DNA from: Acropora yongei
Lineage: Eukaryota > Cnidaria > Anthozoa > Scleractinia > Acroporidae
Reading direction: 5' to 3'
Length of the DNA: 13,067 bases
Assembly: GCA_014634225.1 (NCBI GenBank)
Contig: BLFN01000951.1
Span: 487,404-500,470 of the forward strand
The notes below the pieces were generated by a model. The model saw only the letters and a list, made by a program, of their open reading frames with translations. It was not told the DNA's origin and made no database searches. A program made the translations under genes and the position numbers. Shown one piece after another: positions 1 through 13,067 of this stretch (its first letter is position 1; every line of letters starts with the position of its first letter).

Positions 1-800
1 TTTGTTCATAACGAAGCAAAGCTTGCGCAGCCAGAAAAACGTGTCACCCCCATCTGATGTCATCAAGCTTAAATGTCGTCGAACTCATGCATAATGAAGT
101 GTTTGTAATTCCACTAACGCTAAAATGTTATTAACGGTGACCTATAGCTGACTGAATACAGAAAACCAACTGAAAAAGTCATTTGATTCGACTTTTCCTT
201 GGGAATGTGCATAGAGCCCTAAGGCATGCACTGGAATGCAATGCATGTCCCATCGCTTTTGACGTTTTGGCCACAATAACCTGGGTAAACGTGATCTGCC
301 TGCTATAATTTTCCAGTGATACAAAAAGAGTTTTATTTGCCTCCGTGACTTTACACTTTCCAGCGGAACTCAAAGGAGTAAATTTCCCGGCTACGTATAT
401 TCGGTATCACAAACCCAACCCGAGTGAACAAAACTCAACCCAACCCAATCATAAACTTAAAATTAAAAAAAATATATAAAAAAAATTCATAGGTGGTTTC
501 CATATTACGTCCTTCACCAGCATTTGTTTATTTGACCATCGTTATCTGTGTCTCTAGAGATTGACTGAAAAGCCACCTATACGGGTTTCCAAAAAAAATC
601 TCCCAAATTCTTGGTTTAGCAAGGCAAGAAAAGCAATTTTTTTGAAAAAATAAGGTATCGAAATTTTAAGGCAACCTAGACATCTCCAAGGAGATATTTT
701 TAAAATACCTTCATTGGGTGCCCCTGTGTTACTCTATATTCGAGGTGCATATGAATGGTTACTCCGAACACTAATACTGTAATACGTAGCACGTGATACA
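1..800. other. Non-coding stretch, nothing recognised
   Basis: AT-rich with many stops on both strands. Two 60-codon frames at 142-373 on the minus strand overlap each other and have no protein signature. A short near-palindrome ATCTCCAAGGAGAT occurs at about 681-694. Confidence 0.6.
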
Positions 801-804
801 AATT

Positions 805-832
805 AGTTAACTAACTAGCTAGCTAACTAGCT
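805..832. repeat. Palindromic CTAG/TTAA tract
   Basis: Alternating CTAA and CTAG units include the perfect palindrome TTAGTTAACTAA. It may form a cruciform. No associated gene. Confidence 0.6.
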
Positions 833-885
833 ATTGTTCAGAATTCAAATAAACAGTTTTCGAGGTAACAAAAAAATACGTAATA

Positions 886-972
886 ATATAATAATAATAA
901 TAAGAATAATAATAATAAAATAAAAAAAAAAAAACAAAAAAAACAAAGCGAAACAAAACAGAACAAAAAACA
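886..972 (+). repeat. AAT microsatellite and A-rich low-complexity tract
   Basis: (AAT)n with one AAG interruption at about 886-919, then a run of A with scattered C and G to about 972. Confidence 0.9.
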
Positions 973-1580
973 AGTTTTCGAGGTGATGAACACGATGTCC
1001 GTGAAGACTGACCTTTTTTGGAAGATACCGAAATTAAAAGTTAATTGCGAAAAGAAATGGCGAGCTAGCTTGTTTGTATAAGAAAGGACAAGTTAAGTTA
1101 TTAGTCAAAGCAAAAGATTTGCTAAGTTGTTTGTACATCCTAAAAATTATTGTCGCGTACGGAACAAACAAATTAACGACACAATTAAAATGTTTTGTCC
1201 TCAAATTTAAGTTAGAATAAACCCCACGATCATGAGATAATAGATAGCAACCTCTTCATAAAATAAACCAACTGTATGCACAATCGAAATTTTCACGAGA
1301 GAATTCCCTCAATTTCCTGCCCGCATCGGTATCGTATCAGCACCTTTTAAAGCGTACTTGTCCGCTGGCTGACCTTGGAATCGCGAATAGATTTTAGCCT
1401 GGAAGGGAAATACACAAGGTAGGAAAGTTTGAATCTACTCACAAAATTGCAATCCCGCCTGCTTCAGATCAGATGGCCTTGGAAGAGTGATGGGATGCAA
1501 TTTGAATTAAGGAAACTTAATGCGCTTTTTGAAGAAAGAAAAGCTGGTACCATAATTTGAATCAGTGACCGTTTAAAAGT
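973..1580. other. Non-coding stretch, nothing recognised
   Basis: No open frame of note, RNA gene or repeat structure seen by eye. Confidence 0.55.
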
Positions 1581-2107
1581 ATGAATTTTGCATTACCACC
1601 ATATTACATGATTGTCTACCATGATATTGTCACCAGATAAAAATAAATAAACTAGAGGCGATATTAACCTTTATTCACTGTGTCTTCCAAGTGCCAAATG
1701 AATCAGGTTTCTAACTTTACTGCCATTGCTCACAAATTAATTTATGCCATATTACTGCACACCTTTGAGTTTGTAAACCTCACTGAGTGCATGTATTTCT
1801 GGGAACTACTGTAATTCTAATGAGACACAGGTACCCTGCAGATGAATTTTGCATTACCGCCATATTAAACGGTTGTCTGCCATGATATTGTCACAAGATA
1901 AAAATAAATAAACTAGAGGCGATATTGGCCTTTATTCACTGGGTCTTCCAAGTGCCAAATGGATTAGTGTTTCTAACTTCACTGCCATTGCTCACAAATT
2001 AATTTACGCCATATTACTGCACACCTTTGAGTTCGTAACCCTCACTAATTGCATGTATTTCTTGGAACTACTGTAATTCTAATAACACACAGGTACCCTG
2101 CAGATGA
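1581..2107 (+). repeat. Two tandem copies of a 261-bp unit
   Basis: Copy 1 runs 1581-1841 and copy 2 runs 1842-2107. I count about 23 differences between them by eye, roughly 91% identity. Both contain CATGATATTGTCAC, CTAGAGGCGATATT and CAGGTACCCTGCAGATGA. TTTAAAAGTATG before copy 1 and TTTTAAAGTATG after copy 2 are similar, which suggests unequal crossing-over or slippage at a short match. No ORF is present. Confidence 0.9.
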
Positions 2108-2759
2108 CTTTTAAAGTATGTATCAGTCTCTAGCCATGACAATCAAATATTTTGTGCTTTCGCATATCAGTGCAATAAATACCAACAGAAACAAATCCTA
2201 CTGTTCAAACGAACGAGGTATAATTTTCAGAGAGCAGTGATGCAAAAGCTCTCTCCGTGAGCGACTCTGACATCCCTCTATGGTGAGACTATCGTGTTCC
2301 TTTAAGCGGTGTGGCCTTCACTGAACTTTAGCTGATAACTTAGTTCCTCTAACGTTGTAATCATTGATGCTGGTTCCTCAGTTTAGCATTAAAAGTGATT
2401 GTCGTACTGATTGTGACAAAATGGAATAAACTTCACTTCCTCGCATTCATGATTTGCTCCAGATCATTAAAAATTTTTATCCCTCTGGTATTGCTAAATA
2501 ACCAAAGCACACAGACTCACACCAACGAATTAGTGTCCAGAATTTAACCAAATACTGTCAAATCACTGTATGATGTACGATGTTTTTTTCATTCAATTTC
2601 AATTTTTTGAGTAGTTCAAAATAGTCGTCATTTATCCATATGCTTGGATTTCTTGAATCATTTGAAGTTGATTTCTTTCCTTGAAAAATACAAAATAACC
2701 TGATATGAAATTTTGGTTAGTAGAGAAATTGTTACGTAATTTGGTAAAAGCTGGTAATG
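2108..2759. other. Non-coding stretch, nothing recognised
   Basis: No convincing ORF or repeat on either strand. Confidence 0.55.
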
Positions 2760-2945
2760 ACACAGAAGAGAGTGTTATCCCATGGCGTCACGGCGGCCAT
2801 GTTGGTGTACCAAAACAAATGAACGGCGGCCATATTGGTGGACCAAGCTAACCCTCTGGGAATTGAACTCTATTTTTACGCAAATACTTTTCTTTGTTTC
2901 ATCAAACCAAAATGCTCTATTTAGCAACGTGTCAGATTTAGAGCA
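2760..2945 (+). repeat. Dispersed repeat with a duplicated 33-bp GCGGCCAT motif
   Basis: CGGCGGCCATGTTGGTG at 2791 recurs as CGGCGGCCATATTGGTG at 2824, a 33-bp spacing. The following sequence to about 2945 resembles a repeat I recall from coral genomes. A 60-codon open frame across it (2782-2964) has no protein-like features. Confidence 0.5.
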
Positions 2946-2985
2946 AGTCCTTGTTAGCGATTAATTTAGTATCTTTTTTTACAAA

Positions 2986-3309
2986 ACTTTATTTGTGAAA
3001 AGGTCTGTTATGGTGATAGAATTTTCTCTTCCTTGGTGTCAGGTTTGTATAACGACCTGATTTTACCTCGATGACTACTTCTACGTCCTCTGCAGTCAGT
3101 GATAAATGATTTTTGAGCGCCAGAAAAGAATTTTTAAAACTGCCTCGAGCGAGTTGGACTCGTCCACAGAACAAAGCAATATCTTCTTTGTACGACACAC
3201 AAACATAAACCCTTTCACGTCCAAGGGGTTCCAAGTAAAATTTGTAAGTAGCCCTGTGGGCACCTACGGGAGTGAAAGGGTTAAACAAACCAGATAAGCC
3301 GGTGACCAA
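2986..3309 (-). other. Unassigned open frame crossing the TTAA MITE
   Basis: A minus-strand frame runs from 3309 to a stop near 2986. The part downstream of the MITE (about 3205-2989) includes LTAEDVEVVIEV and is polar and balanced enough to be a remnant of coding sequence. I recognise no domain. The MITE keeps the frame open by chance. It could equally be non-coding repeat. Confidence 0.15.
3206..3284. mobile_element. TTAA-flanked MITE, copy 1 (internally shortened)
   Basis: Left end AAACCCTTTCACG and right end GAAAGGGTTAA are inverted repeats. The segment CCAAGGGGTTCC matches copy 2 at 9363-9473. The left TTAA is decayed (TAAA). At 79 bp it is shorter than copy 2, lacking part of the middle. 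Confidence 0.5.
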
Positions 3310-4869
3310 ACAAAATTACCAAAATGGTTACTTGTCATGAAAAATTCAGTGCTGCGATGGGCCGTTCTTCCTGCGAAGATGAAAGTTCCATCGGTGTGAC
3401 GATAGGTTTTCATCGTCCGTTTGAATAGTTTTTCTCTGGAGGGGAAACTTAACATGGAAATTCAGCTCACTTGGGCGAGAACAAAGCTTGCCCCGCCACA
3501 ACTTCTGTACCAAGGATCTTGATTCGTCAATGAACTAAGTAAAACACGATCTTCGACCAGCAGCAGAGATTTGTTCTTCCACCAGTCTTGGAACAACAGC
3601 ACCTACTTCATAACAAGAGAAACAAGTTTTCGGATTTTGAAGAATTCACGACGCAGTTTAAAGTTTAGCGTCACATTCTATTATGGACTTGAAAAATGTT
3701 GCTAAAAGTAGATGGAACTTAAATACGCAAACGCATGCATTGAATACATCCAGGGTTTTTGTTTTTTGTTTCTTGTTTTTTTTTGTTTGTTTTTTGAAAC
3801 CGCTATACACAACATCACTGTTAGCAGTAAATTTAAGCAGCCAGACACCGAAAATCCAATTAGGGGGTATAAAATTGAATTTGGCCATTAGAATAAGAAA
3901 AAAATTGAACCTAGCAAAGTTTCAATTAAAGGTTAACCACGACATTCTCAGGGGCATAGCCGGGATTTTTTAAGAAGTACGCAAAATTTTCCAAGTATTC
4001 CTTCATCCCCCTCCCTCTCTCCAACGGTACCTTCAAGCTCTATCGGTACGGTGAATTTTCTTTATATGTAATGACAAATAAGTCGTCAATTTTTTAAGCA
4101 AAAATACCTCGATTTCTCATTTTCATTACAACCAACAAGTCAGCGGTTTATCCTAGTTTTATCCACAAATAAGTGTCTTTTTGTGTCTGTGTGCCACATT
4201 GGTTTTGGTGTAAGCACTGACACACTCGTAATTGTGCCCTTGGTAAAAAATATATCTACGAGTAGTCTCATCTTCCACAAGTAGCCACCTGGTCACTGAT
4301 TCCCCTTCAAATTTTCCTTTACATTCACCAGGGGCACGTCTTTGCCAAAATGAACATAAATGTCTACGAAACCCTTTTCTGTGAGGTATGTAAACTGATA
4401 TTACTGAATTGACGATAAATGTAGCAGATATGTATTAATGTTTCAGTTTAACGCCTGATCACAAGAACAACCAAAGACCTGGTATTAGATATTGTGCCTG
4501 GAACCCAAAGAAGGGTTTCGTTAACAGCTCCTTGATTTTCGTTAAAAGATAATCTAGAAATAGGGTATACTGCCTTCGTTCAGTGGGAGGGGTAAACTAT
4601 CTGCCACAAGGTTTTCATGGCGTTGCTGTCCTCCTGCTCTTCTTTGAATGCTCGGATTGATGTTGCACAAAGTAGCAAATGCCTGTTGCCTGTTGTCTTG
4701 AAATTCTACCTCACATGCCGATATTAAAGTGTATTATTATGACAAAATTTGATCTTAGATAGCTTTTCAGTGCCTTCTTCCTTCCCTGACAATCTGATAA
4801 CATAGTAATAGTCTGTAGTTGTTGTTTTCGGGATGGCATTGGAGTTAAGCTCAGCGTATTCGAGTCTCC
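3310..4869. other. Non-coding stretch with possible old repeats
   Basis: A GGGGCATAGCCGGGATTTTTT block near 3950 resembles common repeat sequence. The open frames at 3264-3455, 3658-3973 and 4711-4950 lack recognisable domains; the last overlaps the SINE head. No exon of the collagen gene could be identified. Confidence 0.5.
3757..3798 (+). repeat. T-rich low-complexity tract
   Basis: Long T runs with single G or C breaks. Such tracts explain the hydrophobic or Lys-rich open frames on both strands here (3658-3973), which are not annotated as genes. Confidence 0.85.
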
Positions 4870-5216
4870 TGCGATATCAGGCAGTTCCAAGGCTAAGTAA
4901 GGTGGCCAAAACGTCATTGGCCCGGATTCGATTTTCTGATCCGGAGTCATATGTGGGTTGAGCTTGTTGGTTCTCTATTCTACACCAAGAAGTTTTCTCC
5001 GGGTGCTACGGTTTCCTCTCTCTTCAAAAACCAGCATTTCACTTTCACTTGATTTGTATTAATTATTAATTTCAGTTTTCTGTTCTGGTTAGACTTAAGA
5101 TTGTGAACTGCGCCATAAAGCAGTCCGGCAAAGTCCCCCATAAGTGTTGTAAAGTCCATTAGATCATTGCGTCATGGTGATGCGCTGTAGAAATCAATAA
5201 TATTATTATTATAGAC
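4870..5216 (+). mobile_element. tRNA-derived SINE copy with ATT-rich tail
   Basis: A decayed tRNA-like head (4870-4940) with B-box-like CGGATTCGATT is followed by CATATGTGGGTTGAG. A body block then reads GAAGTTTTCTCCGGGTGC, then an ATT-repeat tail (about 5199-5212). The body block resembles the reverse complement of 7815-7850, so the two copies belong to related families. Boundaries are approximate, and the family is recognised from memory of coral sequences. Confidence 0.55.
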
Positions 5217-5663
5217 TGGTTCACTTAACTTGGTTTTTCGAATTTGTTTGGCAAAACTCTCCCAACTTTTTCCGTTTTTTTTTTGTTCTAAAAAATGAGA
5301 AGCAAAACTGATCGTTTTGTTAACGATTTGTCCACTGGAGCACAAGAGTAAGTATGAAGTGTCGCTGGTCTCGGATGGCCAGGATGGCCCGCAATGAATT
5401 GAAACATAAAATAAACAGGCTTGTTTTCTTTTCTTTTTTTTTTAAATTATTGTTAACTATTTTTTCCCTTCAAAAATCGCTCGATATTTTCTTCTTAGAG
5501 CTGCAACGACAGTTTCGTGTTGGAGTAATTATTGGAGGCAATCACGACACAAAAGTATTTCAGACATATTGTCACAGTGACCCTTTGAAGCTGTTAAAAG
5601 GTGAAAAAAGTGGATAACCGTAATTTTTATGGAACTAATTACCAAGAGAAATATCCTCCAAAT
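5217..5663. other. Non-coding stretch, nothing recognised
   Basis: An 87-codon plus-strand frame (5354-5617) crosses a T-rich tract and shows no domain, so it is probably chance. Confidence 0.5.
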
Positions 5664-5842
5664 CAATAGGCCAATTTCAAAATACTATGTTTTTGCTCGT
5701 CCAAATTTTTGAAAAAGCTTTTTTTCCAGTATCTGTTGGGACCATTGTAAGTCAAGCGAGAGAATAAAAACAATGAGTATGCAAAATTTTGGATAGACAA
5801 GTAAAGAGTATTATGGTATTTTTTTTTCAAAGTGGTCTATTG
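5664..5842. mobile_element. Inverted-repeat MITE (about 179 bp)
   Basis: The ends CAATAGGCCA (5664) and TGGTCTATTG (ending 5842) are inverted. Inner segments GTCCAAATTTTTG and CAAAATTTTGGATAGAC also pair. No clear target duplication was seen. It abuts the SINE at 5850-6170. Confidence 0.5.
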
Positions 5843-5849
5843 AAGACTA

Positions 5850-6170
5850 AACCTCGCAGTTGTGAACGTAATTATATGCAATTGCACAAAGAAGCCTGAA
5901 AAAGTGCAGGGATTCGAACCTATAACTTTGCGATACCGGTGCGACACTCTAGCGAACTGAGCTATGAGGCAACTAACACTGTAATCAGGTCAATTGTGGC
6001 TTCATATTCCCGTGAAGGCGAATAAGAATGTAAGTGATGTACATGAAATGAATCATATGAACTGCGGAAATGAAAATACTCGCAGCTGTGAACGCAATCA
6101 GGAAGATCAGTCTTCATTTGATTTCATTTCCGCCGCAGTCAATATGAATCCTCTCATATACATCACTAAG
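5850..6170 (-). mobile_element. tRNA-headed SINE, partly tandem
   Basis: On the minus strand, 5971-5905 reads as a tRNA-like head: A-box TAGCTCAGTTCGCTAGAGTG and a perfect B-box GGTTCGAATCC, followed by a body with TTTTTCAGGCTTC. CTCGCAG(T/C)TGTGAACG(T/C)AAT recurs at 5853 and 6079 on the plus strand, a 226-bp spacing, so the body sequence is present twice around one head. It is not a functional tRNA gene: no clean acceptor or anticodon stem can be drawn. Confidence 0.65.
5905..5972 (-). other. Pol III type-2 internal promoter (A and B boxes) of the SINE head
   Basis: The A-box-like block is at about 5964-5945 and the B-box GGTTCGAATCC at about 5919-5909, with about 25 nt between them as in tRNA genes. 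T-runs downstream could end transcription. Confidence 0.5.
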
Positions 6171-6753
6171 AGAAATATCCTCATTTACTTGACAAATTTT
6201 CATGGGTCACCTCGTTACCACAAGCTAAGCGGACGCAAAATTTGTTTACCTGATCATAGTGGCAGGCACTTTACAACTCTTCTTTCCGAACAAGGAATAT
6301 TTTCCTCGAAACATAAACGTTCATTACAATCGTAAGCGTTATGTTTAACTGAACAGGGCATAATGTACACAGGCCTATATAACGGTTTCTGTTCCTGAAG
6401 AAAAAAAAGGGAAAAAAACAACAACAACAACAGAAAGTAAGACCCTTGTCTTGCCTAGCAATTGGACTTTTGGTTTCAGCAAAATATTGCTGGACACACT
6501 TAGCACAGATAAAAAAAAGTAATAACAAAATAAAATAAATACTAGACACGACACCTGAAGAAGGACCACCACACAGGTAGCACGAACGAGCACGTAACAG
6601 TGTGCACCTAACAGTGTACAGAGTGCAATCTAATTTAATCAACTTTTCAACAGTATGATCACAGATCTCGAAAGCTTACTCTTTCTTCCGTTAAGAACAA
6701 ATCTTGCGAGACAGTCAGCCTAGCTGCTTCCTCGCGTGTGCGATGGCCCAATA
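6171..6753. other. Non-coding stretch with CAA repeat
   Basis: Contains (CAA)n at about 6418-6433 and A-rich runs. The Cys/Phe-rich minus-strand frames (6271-6642) are translations of these simple tracts. Confidence 0.55.
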
Positions 6754-6865
6754 GGCCATTTCGGAATTATCTTTAGCCTGTTTTTCAAAGCGAGTCCAGA
6801 TTCTCATCCCTTCATTTCATTCACATGCAAATGAAAACTAATTTTTCTATGAAAGGATGAGCACA

Positions 6866-6898
<33 letters not shown>

Positions 6899-6913
6899 AT
6901 GGCGCAAATGGTC
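6754..6913. mobile_element. Inverted-repeat MITE, hairpin-forming
   Basis: The arms contain a perfect 17-bp inverted match (6781-6797 with 6867-6883, TTTTTCAAAGCGAGTCC). Imperfect pairing continues outward (GGCC.ATTT.. against GACCATTTGCGCC) and inward to about 6816/6848. CGTGTGC at both outer flanks (near 6735 and 6935) hints that the element is somewhat longer. No ORF is present. Confidence 0.65.
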
Positions 6914-6949
6914 TGTTTCTTTACATGGCCCCCCACGTGTGCATAAATT

Positions 6950-7090
6950 AGGGAACTTAAAGGACGACGGGAACGACAATTACGATGCCAGAGAGCAATG
7001 ATCTGATTGGTTGAATAAAGAAAAATGGCCAGTTAATCTTTCATTTTCTTTATTTACTTCAACGGCACTTCTACCAGTCCATTTGCAGTT
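6950..7090. mobile_element. Degraded dispersed repeat fragment
   Basis: Starts GGGAACTTAAAGGACGACGG and includes a stretch (ATGATCTGATTGGTTGAATA) that I recall from a common coral repeat. Its beginning is similar to 9474-9500. Family and boundaries are uncertain. Confidence 0.3.
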
Positions 7091-7294
7091 TGCCTGAATC
7101 AAAGCAAGGAACTGACTAAAAAGTTAGAATTTACAGACCTATTTTGCCATGATAATTCGTGCTTTATTTTGTTTCTTTATTTCGTCTTATTTAACATATA
7201 CTGCAGTTCAAAAGCATTCCGCTGCCTGTTGTTTTTAAATGGGATCCTTAATGATTTTCAACGTTTTCTTTGGCACAGGAATCACCTGAAAGAA

Positions 7295-7314
7295 TAGGTA
7301 GGTAGGTAGGTAGG
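7295..7314 (+). repeat. (TAGG)5 microsatellite
   Basis: Five perfect TAGG units read directly. Confidence 0.95.
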
Positions 7315-7400
7315 TATACTTTATTTAAATCACGGAAACACGAAAGCCCCAACAACACTCAGCTGGTTTCAATAGAGGGTGTGCTAGAAAAGACATAAAA
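7295..7400 (-). mobile_element. Retroposon 3' tail (AATAAA plus TACC repeat)
   Basis: On the minus strand AATAAA (7325-7320) lies just before (TACC)5 (7314-7295). This is the arrangement of a LINE or SINE 3' end with a microsatellite tail. The roughly 75 bp upstream are presumably element 3' UTR. No ORF for a retrotransposase is seen. Confidence 0.4.
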
Positions 7401-8278
7401 GAAATGTCTGAAATGAAAACAAACAAACAAACAAGCAAAAGCGAAAACAAAACAAAATAAACCATTAAGAATGCCTAGAGTTCTTCCCTGTGTATTCTAG
7501 TTTTCGCTTCTCACCGAGAACCAATATGCCATTTGATTCAATTTGATTTGCGTTGAGGCGCCATGCACAGTTAGTAAAGCAACTGCGTTTGGAGGGTCCT
7601 GAGACTAAATTAGATGATAACGTTACAGTAAAGTAAAGTCGTTAGGATAATCATTCTCGCAAAGTTCAGCAACTAACATGTGCAGGTCGACAGGATCAGG
7701 CCGAAAGCACATGAAAGGCGCTCCTGGCAGTCACTAGACTCTCCATATTTGATATAAGAGCACAGCCCACTGCCAGATGTAATCAGCTGAGGAACGATTT
7801 TGTAGAGGGTGGAAAACCGAAACACCCAGAAAAAACCCTTAAGTCAGGTTAAGATTGACTTAAACTCAGCCCACTGAGGTCGAGGGCGCTAAGGAAGACC
7901 AGAAGGCACAGTTTACACCAGAATGGTCCATCCAGATATTAACCCTACCCAAAAGGACTTTACTTCGGTGATATAATGGGCGGCAGTGTTTTCCTTTGGA
8001 AAAGCCGTTGTTCAAGCTCTAGTAAAGCGACCACAGCCGCGAATATAGTTTCCTAGTTTCCACGTTGCCGTTTAAGCAGTTCCCGTTTTCGTCTATTCAC
8101 CAGGAACTGAGATACCAAAACAAAAACCTTCGGGATATCCAAATGACCCCAGGGGCACCGGGAAGACCCCTGGTATATTCAACATACAACTAGCCGTTTC
8201 CTGTTTTTTTTTCCTCGGCATACGGAAAGTAAACTGATCATGAGACCCATGGTTTGCGTCTACGTATGCTATATTTAC
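7401..8278 (-). other. Start of intron 4 or 3' flank of the collagen gene
   Basis: Begins with the exon 4 donor GTAAAT. Apart from the SINE fragment (7775-7880) there is no acceptor-plus-collagen signature in phase 1. A seven-residue GLPGAPG string at 8168-8148 is in an incompatible phase. Confidence 0.5.
7775..7880 (-). mobile_element. SINE body fragment related to the 4870-5216 element
   Basis: On the minus strand the block GGGTTTTTTCTGGGTGTTTC, followed by GGTTTTCCACCCTC, parallels the ..TTTTCTCCGGGTGC.. block of the plus-strand SINE. The flanking GTGGGCTGAGTTTAAGTC parallels GTGGGTTGAG there. No tRNA head is recognisable at the expected 5' end. Confidence 0.45.
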
Positions 8279-12534
<4,256 letters not shown>

Positions 12535-12548
<14 letters not shown>

Positions 12549-12612
12549 ATCGTTCGTTGGCTTTCGTGAGCGATTTTGCTTGTACAACGACCTCAGGCCT
12601 TCTTGAATTCAT
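12535..12612 (-). other. Overlapping upstream ORF, or the true N terminus in another frame
   Basis: ATG at 12612-12610 (A at -3, A at +4) opens 25 codons starting MNSRRPEVVVQ and ending at a TGA at 12537-12535. This is 11 bases past the ATG used for exon 1 and in a different frame. As written it is an overlapping uORF that could reduce translation of the collagen. Removing one base near its stop would instead join it to the transmembrane frame and give a longer basic cytoplasmic tail. A sequencing indel or polymorphism near the seven-A run at about 12529-12535 is therefore an alternative. The sequence alone does not decide. Confidence 0.45.
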
Positions 12613-12788
12613 GCTAAACCTTGAGGCTTTTATCTTCGTTTCTCAGGCTATTAAATTTCATTGTCTGCAATGTCACAAATCGAGCTAAGTGAATAGAATG
12701 ACAGGATCGTCTTAAGCAGAGTGCTGATAGCAGAATGCATCAATCAGTGACCCTTAGCATCTTTGTCTGCTCGCTTCTGTAAAACGAA
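12549..12788 (-). other. Probable 5' leader of the collagen gene with short upstream ORFs
   Basis: Upstream of the exon 1 start, on the minus strand, several short ORFs occur. One is a 6-codon ORF inside the longer frame at 12841-12740. Others start near 12742 and at 12661-12659 (MKFNSLRNEDKSLKV). Two plausible 3' splice sites follow a T-rich tract: CTTGCCAG ending at 12789 and TTTTACAG ending at 12777. A spliced 5' untranslated exon is therefore likely. No TATA or other core promoter is evident in the rest of the window. Confidence 0.35.
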
Positions 12789-12841
12789 CTGGCAAGTAAA
12801 ATAAAATAAAAAAAAAGGTTTAAAAGCGCTGCAGTTTTCAT
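12739..12841 (-). other. Short ORF with a signal-peptide-like start, probably non-coding
   Basis: ATG at 12841-12839 begins MKTAALLNLFFYFILLASSF and the frame stops after 33 codons. The hydrophobic stretch comes from the T-rich tract that also looks like a polypyrimidine tract before a splice acceptor. I therefore favour intron or leader sequence over a secreted peptide. Confidence 0.2.
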
Positions 12842-13067
12842 ATGCTGACAGCAAAGAATATCAGAAAGGAGCACTTTTAGATCGTTCAAAGGAATCTTTT
12901 TTCGGACCTCTCGAAGGCCGGATATATTTTTTTGGAAAGGAAATACACAATTACAGTGACGTCTGAGCAGATGGACGACATCGACTCTCCGTGTGTTTTT
13001 GGATTGTGTGCTAAAACGAAAAATGAATGAATAAAGAGGAAAATTGAAATTAATCAACAATGATTCG

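Noticed and set aside
5905..5972. Functional tRNA gene on the minus strand
   Set aside because: A and B boxes are present, but the acceptor and anticodon stems do not pair, and repeat body follows. It is a SINE head.
5994..6335. 113-codon plus-strand frame
   Set aside because: More than half lies in the antisense of the SINE body. No domain recognised.
6271..6642. Cys- and Phe-rich minus-strand frame with a hydrophobic run, possible membrane protein
   Set aside because: The Cys and Phe runs are translations of CAA and A-rich simple repeats.
8148..8168. GLPGAPG string on the minus strand, a possible fifth collagen exon
   Set aside because: Only two triplets long. The nearest AG gives phase 2, which does not fit the phase 1 donor of exon 4, and the frame leaves Gly-X-Y at once. 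It may be a relic or chance.
12740..13060. 106-codon minus-strand frame upstream of exon 1
   Set aside because: No upstream support and no domain. Its hydrophobic part is a T-rich tract, more likely the intron end before a 5' UTR exon.

Overview
The window looks like nuclear DNA of an animal, most likely an anthozoan cnidarian and probably a stony coral. It is AT-rich and has no compact operon-like coding. It contains spliced exons with phase-matched introns and a dense mix of short non-autonomous transposons. Several tRNA-derived SINE and MITE types resemble repeats I associate with coral genomes. That last point rests on memory, not on a search.

The one convincing gene is on the minus strand and occupies about 12.55 kb down to at least 8.28 kb. 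Four coding exons were joined by eye: 12548-12308, 10541-10143, 9232-9017 and 8368-8279. Every junction is phase 1 with GT/AG ends, and together they encode about 315 residues. The product begins with a short basic cytoplasmic tail, then a single transmembrane helix and a coiled coil. A furin-like site follows, then long Gly-X-Y collagen stretches, with two CX6C modules at the starts of exons 2 and 3. This is the layout of type II transmembrane collagens (colmedin/gliomedin, ectodysplasin, collagen XIII/XXV or MARCO-like). The C-terminal domain that would name the family was not found. The gene is therefore 3'-partial in this reading: either the last exons lie beyond position 1, or they are too short to see.

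Region by region. 1-8278 is intron or 3' flank with no convincing exon. It holds an AAT microsatellite, a 261-bp tandem duplication, a duplicated 33-bp motif, a TTAA-flanked MITE, a plus-strand tRNA-derived SINE, two inverted-repeat MITEs, a minus-strand tRNA-headed SINE array, a retroposon 3' tail and another SINE fragment. 8279-9232 holds exons 4 and 3. 9233-10142 (intron 2) holds a second TTAA-flanked MITE, a further repeat fragment, and a Penelope-type sequence with a hammerhead-ribozyme-like core. 10143-10541 is exon 2, followed by a 10-N assembly gap. 10568-12307 (intron 1) contains a 486-bp element at 11349-11834 with near-perfect 61-bp inverted arms and 9-bp flanking direct repeats. 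Inside it is a TATA box, a strong-context ATG and a 5' splice site, so it looks like a captured gene 5' end. 12308-13067 holds exon 1 and the 5' leader with upstream ORFs.

The two observations most worth a second look are the exon-carrying inverted-repeat element in intron 1 and the hammerhead-like motif in intron 2. Next is the internally duplicated coiled-coil/Cys/collagen module of the host gene.
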